Source of the DNA: an uncultured Selenomonadales bacterium
GTDB lineage: Bacteria > Bacillota > Negativicutes > Selenomonadales > Selenomonadaceae
Direction of reading: 5' to 3'
DNA: 51,571 bases
NCBI GenBank assembly: GCA_937877545.1
Contig: CALFJE010000038.1
Location: 1 to 51,571, forward strand
Positions 48,068 to 51,571 of the stretch are shown piece after piece (position 1 is the stretch's first letter; each line of letters begins with the position of its first letter). Position numbers and translations under genes: made by a program. Below the pieces are notes generated by a model that had not been told where the DNA came from, did no database searches, and worked only from the letters and a program-made list of their open reading frames with translations.

Positions 48068-49107
48068 GCGGAAAGATTTCCTTTGCGTCGGATTACGCCG
48101 AGGGCGCACACCCCGCGATTATCGCCAATCTTGAACGGACGAATTTTCTCAAGACGGCGGGCTACGGCACCGACGAGTTCAGCGAATCTGCGCGGCGTAA
48201 GATTAGGGCGGCGTGCGCGGCTCCCGACGCCGAGATTTATTTTTTGGTGGGCGGCACGCAGACCAATGCGGTTGTTATCGGCGCGATGCTTAAGTCCTAT
48301 GAGGGCGTCATTGCGGCGGACAGCGGGCATGTCAGCCTTCACGAGGCGGGCGCGATTGAGCTTGGCGGACACAAGGTTTTGACGCTCCCGAACCGCGCAG
48401 GAAAAATCACAGCCGAGGACGTGGCGGCTTTCGCGGATAATTTCCACGCCGACGGCAACCGCGACCACATGGTTGCGCCGGGCATGGTTTACATTTCCCA
48501 GCCGACCGAGTACGGCACGCTTTACACGCTTGACGAGCTTAAGGCTCTGCGCGGAGTCTGCACGAATAAAAATTTGCGGCTCTACGTCGACGGGGCGCGA
48601 TTGGCTTACGGGCTTGCCGCGTCCGATAACGACGTGACGCTTGCCGACCTTGCCGAGCTTAGCGACGCGTTTTATATCGGCGGCACCAAGTGCGGCGCGT
48701 ATTTCGGCGAGACGGTCGTTTTGCGGAAGGGGCTTATCCCGCATTTCTTTACGATAATCAAGCAACGCGGGGCACTCCTGGCTAAGGGCAGGATATTGGG
48801 CGTGCAATTCGATACGCTGTTCACGGACGACTTGTATTTAAAAATCGGGCGGCGGGCGATAGAGGCGGCGTCACGGATTCGCGCCGAGCTTAAAGCTTTG
48901 GGTTATGAGCTGTTCCTCGACGCACCGACGAATCAAATCTTTGTTGTGCTGAACGACGCGCAACTTGCGGCTTTGGCTGAGCGGGTGGAGTTCAGCTTTT
49001 GGGAAAAGTTATCCGCCGACAGGACGGTTATCCGTTTGGCGACGAGCTGGGCTACGGCGGACGCCGACGTTGACAAATTGCTTGACGAGTTGAGGCGATT
49101 GAGATGA
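48064..49107 (+). CDS. Low-specificity threonine aldolase family PLP enzyme
   Basis: The 347-aa protein shows the beta-eliminating lyase pattern: S-D-Y-A-E-G-A-H-P near residue 9, Y-F-L-V-G-G-T-Q-T-N, D-G-A-R-L near 178 and the PLP lysine in I-G-G-T-K-C-G-A near 210. It probably cleaves L-threonine or L-allo-threonine to glycine and acetaldehyde, or is a related lyase. The first codon overlaps the PARG-like stop (ATGA), as does its stop with phzF. Confidence 0.88.
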   Translation: MSGKISFASDYAEGAHPAIIANLERTNFLKTAGYGTDEFSESARRKIRAACAAPDAEIYFLVGGTQTNAVVIGAMLKSYEGVIAADSGHVSLHEAGAIELGGHKVLTLPNRAGKITAEDVAAFADNFHADGNRDHMVAPGMVYISQPTEYGTLYTLDELKALRGVCTNKNLRLYVDGARLAYGLAASDNDVTLADLAELSDAFYIGGTKCGAYFGETVVLRKGLIPHFFTIIKQRGALLAKGRILGVQFDTLFTDDLYLKIGRRAIEAASRIRAELKALGYELFLDAPTNQIFVVLNDAQLAALAERVEFSFWEKLSADRTVIRLATSWATADADVDKLLDELRRLR

Positions 49108-49877
49108 AACAATTCACGGTTGACGCGTTCACCGATAAGATTTTCGGCGGCAACCCTGCGGCGGTTTGCGTCGTGGAGACTTTCCCGCCCGCCGAGCTTA
49201 TGCAGAATATTGCAATGGAAAATAATTTTTCGGAGACGGCGTTTGTTGCGCGGGAGGGCAATGCCTATCGGCTGAGATGGTTCACGCCCGCCGTCGAGTT
49301 AGACTTTTGCGGTCACGCCACGCTTGCAACGGCGTTTGTGTTGTTCAACTTTTACGAGCAAACTTCAAATCGCATCGAGTTCGAGACGTTGCACGGCAAG
49401 TTCACGGTTGAGCGGCGCGGCAAGCTGTTCGAGATGAATTTTCCCGCGTACAAGCCGAAACGAATTCCGGTAACCGAGGCAATGAGCGCGGCAATTCACG
49501 CGCCGATTTCGGAGGCTTACCTTGCACGCGATTTGATAATGGTTTTGGAGTCGGCGGAGGTCGTCGAAAAACTTGCGCCCGACTTTGACAAGCTGAGCCG
49601 CTTGGACGGGCTGACGCAAGCTGTAACCGCCGCCGGCAAGGAATTCGATTGCGTGTCGCGAGTGTTCGCGCCTAAGGTGAACGTGCCCGAAGACCCCGTG
49701 ACAGGCTCGACGCATTGCGCGATAATCCCGTATTGGGCGGCGCGGCTGGGCAAGGAACGATTGACAGCGCGTCAAGCGTCGAAACGCGGCGGAGTGTTGC
49801 ACTGCGAGGTTGCGGGCGAACGCGTTAAAATTTCGGGGAGCGCGGCTCTTTATGCCGTCGCCGATTTGCAAGTTTAA
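49104..49877 (+). CDS. PhzF-family isomerase-like protein
   Basis: The 257-aa protein opens V-D-A-F-T-D-K-I-F-G-G-N-P-A-A-V-C-V, then E-N-N-F-S-E-T-A-F, with F-T-P-A-V-E-L-D-F-C-G-H-A-T-L-A and D-P-V-T-G-S-T-H. This is the two-lobed diaminopimelate-epimerase-like fold of the PhzF family. The substrate of most members, including this one, is unknown. It overlaps the threonine aldolase gene by 4 nt. Confidence 0.9.
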   Translation: MKQFTVDAFTDKIFGGNPAAVCVVETFPPAELMQNIAMENNFSETAFVAREGNAYRLRWFTPAVELDFCGHATLATAFVLFNFYEQTSNRIEFETLHGKFTVERRGKLFEMNFPAYKPKRIPVTEAMSAAIHAPISEAYLARDLIMVLESAEVVEKLAPDFDKLSRLDGLTQAVTAAGKEFDCVSRVFAPKVNVPEDPVTGSTHCAIIPYWAARLGKERLTARQASKRGGVLHCEVAGERVKISGSAALYAVADLQV

Positions 49878-49890
49878 GGGGGTTGAAACA

Positions 49891-51159
49891 TTGCTGACGA
49901 ATGCGCCGAGAGGCACGAAAGACATTTTGCCGGAGCAAGCGGAAAGTTGGCTTTGGCTTGAAAATAAGATACGGGAGCTGTGCACGCTTTACGGCTACGA
50001 GGAGATAAGGACGCCGACGTTTGAGCACACGGAATTATTCCTGCGCGGCATAGGCGAGGGCACCGACGTGGTCGATAAGGAAATGTACACGTTCAAGGAC
50101 AGAGGCGACAGGTCGATAACGTTGCGCCCCGAAAACACGGCGTCGGTCGTTCGCGCCTACTTGCAGAATAAGCTTTACGCCAACGCGGGGCTTGTTAAGC
50201 TGTTCTATATCGGGTCGATGTTCCGCTACGACAGACCGCAAGCAGGCAGGCTCCGCGAATTTCATCAATTCGGCGTGGAGGCATTGGGCGAAAAAAATCC
50301 CGTCGTCGACGCGGAGATAATTCTGTTGGCGTGGGAATTTTTAAAAAGCCTCGGACTCGACGACTTGACGCTCAAGATAAACACGGTGGGCTGTCCCGCG
50401 TGTCGCCCGATTTATCGCCGCAAGTTGACGGAGTATTTCACGGCGGAAGCGGACGAATTGTGCTCGGATTGTCGGCGGCGGCTGGAAAAAAATCCGTTGC
50501 GCATCCTAGATTGCAAGGTCGACGGCTTAAAGGAGGTCATGGAGGACGCGCCCAAGATTGAAACTTGCCTGTGCGACGAGTGCCGCGAACATTTCAAGGA
50601 CGTTAAAAAATATTTGACGGCGGCGGGCGTGCCGTTCGAGGTCAACAATCGGCTGGTGCGCGGGCTGGACTACTACACCAAAACGGCGTTCGAGATTCAG
50701 TACGCGCCGCTGGGAGCACAATCGGCAGTGGCGGGCGGTGGTCGCTACGACGGGCTGATTAAGGAAATCGGCGGCGACGATACCCCGGCAGTCGGCTTTG
50801 CGGCGGGCTTGGAGCGCATTTTACTTGCCCTGGAACTTCAACAGGCTTTGCCGGCGTCAAATAAAAAAATCGCCGCGTTCGTGGTGAGCGGCGGCTCGGT
50901 AGCGGAAGTCTGCGCGTTCAAACTTTTGACGGACTTGCGGCGGCAGGGCATTGCGGCGGCTATGGACTTCGGCAAAAAGAGCATGAAAGCCCAGATGAAG
51001 GCGGCGGCTAAGTCGGGCGCAAAGTTCGCGTTGATAATCGGCGAGGACGAGGTCGCGACTTCAACCGTTACCGTAAAAAATTTGGAGACCGCCGCGCAGG
51101 ATAAAGTTCCCGTCGCGGAAGTCCCCTTGAAATTCAGCGATTCGCAAAAAATATTTTGA
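49891..51159 (+). CDS. hisS: Histidyl-tRNA synthetase
   Basis: The 422-aa protein starts at TTG 49891, after AAGGGGG; an upstream in-frame ATG (49810) is inside phzF. Class II motifs: R-G-T-K-D-I-L-P, F-R-Y-D-R-P-Q-A-G-R-L-R-E-F-H-Q motif 2, histidine motif V-R-G-L-D-Y-Y-T-K-T, and G-G-G-R-Y-D-G-L. The C-terminal anticodon domain is present and ends with S-D-S-Q-K-I-F. Its last 62 bases belong to the first copy of a 235-bp tandem repeat. Confidence 0.96.
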   Translation: MLTNAPRGTKDILPEQAESWLWLENKIRELCTLYGYEEIRTPTFEHTELFLRGIGEGTDVVDKEMYTFKDRGDRSITLRPENTASVVRAYLQNKLYANAGLVKLFYIGSMFRYDRPQAGRLREFHQFGVEALGEKNPVVDAEIILLAWEFLKSLGLDDLTLKINTVGCPACRPIYRRKLTEYFTAEADELCSDCRRRLEKNPLRILDCKVDGLKEVMEDAPKIETCLCDECREHFKDVKKYLTAAGVPFEVNNRLVRGLDYYTKTAFEIQYAPLGAQSAVAGGGRYDGLIKEIGGDDTPAVGFAAGLERILLALELQQALPASNKKIAAFVVSGGSVAEVCAFKLLTDLRRQGIAAAMDFGKKSMKAQMKAAAKSGAKFALIIGEDEVATSTVTVKNLETAAQDKVPVAEVPLKFSDSQKIF

Positions 51160-51567
51160 GGCGTTCGTTGAGCGTTTCTTGCGCGACGAGTGCCGCCTCA
51201 AAGATTGTCAGATTTTCCGTCGACGCGCCCGACGTCTGCATTGACAGCGGAAAGCCCGCCGCGTCCAAAATAATTTCCTCCAACGTGACGAGCCTGTCGC
51301 CCAAAGGTGCGTCGCGAATTTTTTTTGCGCCGAGGATAAAGTTCCCGTCGCGGAAGTCCCCTTGAAATTCAGCGATTCGCAAAAAATATTTTGAGGCGTT
51401 CGTTGAGCGTTTCTTGCGCGACGAGTGCCGCCTCAAAGATTGTCAGATTTTCCGTCGACGCGCCCGACGTCTGCATTGACAGCGGAAAGCCCGCCGCGTC
51501 CAAAATAATTTCCTCCAACGTGACGAGCCTGTCGCCCAAAGGTGCGTCGCGAATTTTTTTTGCGCCG
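51098..51567. repeat. Direct tandem duplication, 2 x 235 bp, at the window end
   Basis: 51098-51332 is repeated at 51333-51567 with no mismatch seen. A third copy may begin at 51568. The unit contains the last 62 bp of hisS and 173 bp that encode the C-terminus of a convergent minus-strand protein. An assembly artefact at a contig end is possible. Confidence 0.85.
51134..51332 (-). pseudogene. Detached duplicated 3' fragment of the unknown minus-strand gene
   Basis: The first repeat copy encodes the same C-terminus as the gene at 51369-51571 (L-G-A-K-K-I-R-D-A-P...F-F-A-N-R) and stops at 51134, inside the hisS 3' end on the other strand. An ATG at 51436 gives a formal 100-aa reading frame, but this reads across the repeat junction and is probably not a gene. 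Confidence 0.6.
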
Positions 51568-51571
51568 AGGA
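51369..51571 (-). CDS. Unknown protein, C-terminal 66 residues, partial
   Basis: Reading from the window edge, the minus-strand frame gives L-G-A-K-K-I-R-D-A-P-L-G-D-R-L-V-T-L-E-E-I-I-L-D, a middle segment with M-Q-T-S-G-A-S-T-E-N, and F-F-A-N-R before TGA. It looks like real helical coding sequence but I do not recognise the family. The gene is convergent with hisS. The rest lies beyond the window. Confidence 0.5.
   Translation of the reverse strand, partial: LGAKKIRDAPLGDRLVTLEEIILDAAGFPLSMQTSGASTENLTIFEAALVAQETLNERLKIFFANR

Noticed and set aside
51134..51436. A 100-aa minus-strand gene covering the repeat junction
   Set aside because: It exists only because the 235-bp repeat joins two copies; its N-terminal third is antisense hisS sequence.
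1..51571. CRISPR array, tRNA or rRNA genes, IS transposases
   Set aside because: No regularly spaced repeats of 25-40 bp, no recognisable tRNA or rRNA sequence and no transposase motif were seen; the repeats present are short and irregular.

Overview
The window looks like chromosome of an anaerobic member of the Bacillota, most likely a Negativicutes (Selenomonas-like) relative. This rests on gene content only: class III ribonucleotide reductase, a rubrerythrin/rubredoxin fusion, HemZ, DUF512-der, gmk-rpoZ-coaBC, a Fur/PerR regulator, DAP synthesis, strong AGGAGG ribosome binding sites and frequent TTG starts. No rRNA, tRNA, CRISPR array or IS transposase was found. Genes are packed in tight, often overlapping operons. 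Most long antiparallel reading frames are shadows produced by the codon bias.

Layout. 1-5000: the 3' end of mnmE, a small conserved gene with an NYN-LOTUS protein, a glucose-type PTS permease with a structured leader, and two small envelope-type genes. 5154-7448: nrdD, which lacks the usual C-terminal glycyl-radical segment. 7450-15606 (minus): PIN/TRAM protein, prmC, tsaC, an NTF2-like protein, glyA, a double-HTH protein, an unusual symporter with an N-terminal soluble domain, and a PAP2 phosphatase. 15660-18493 (minus): dapF-gmk-rpoZ-coaBC. 18593-21685 (minus): rubrerythrin-rubredoxin-MBL-rubredoxin fusion, a cupin remnant, an HpcH/HpaI aldolase and a TetR regulator. 21771-25734 (plus): secreted TPR protein, DUF512 radical SAM, der.

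25761-33941 is a defence-like island with AT-richer codon use in its first two genes. It holds a PLD-nuclease/SF2-helicase, an overlapping Eco57I-type DNA methyltransferase, and a convergent DUF262/HNH (GmrSD-like) gene. I infer a two-gene restriction-modification system plus a modification-dependent nuclease.

34411-39830 (minus) is a purine operon: purB, purC, a small secreted protein, a UDP-glucuronate-decarboxylase-like epimerase, purM, and a fused purN/IMP-cyclohydrolase with no AICAR transformylase domain. 40054-45103 (minus) holds a proline-rich secreted protein and a duplicated glycosyltransferase plus partner-gene cassette. One copy is intact; in the other both genes are frameshifted, one at a G9 tract. 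45200-51159 (plus): fur-hemZ-PARG-ltaE-phzF-hisS. The window ends in a 235-bp direct tandem repeat covering the 3' end of hisS and of a convergent unknown gene.

A family of short GGGATTAG/GGAATT-rich repeats recurs. A 35-bp perfect copy is shared between the prmC start region and the interior of the DUF512 coding sequence. The best leads for new biology are the PLD-helicase/methyltransferase island, the coding-sequence repeat, the NrdD lacking the radical site, the truncated PurN-PurH fusion, the G9-interrupted duplicated cassette, and the soluble-domain symporter.
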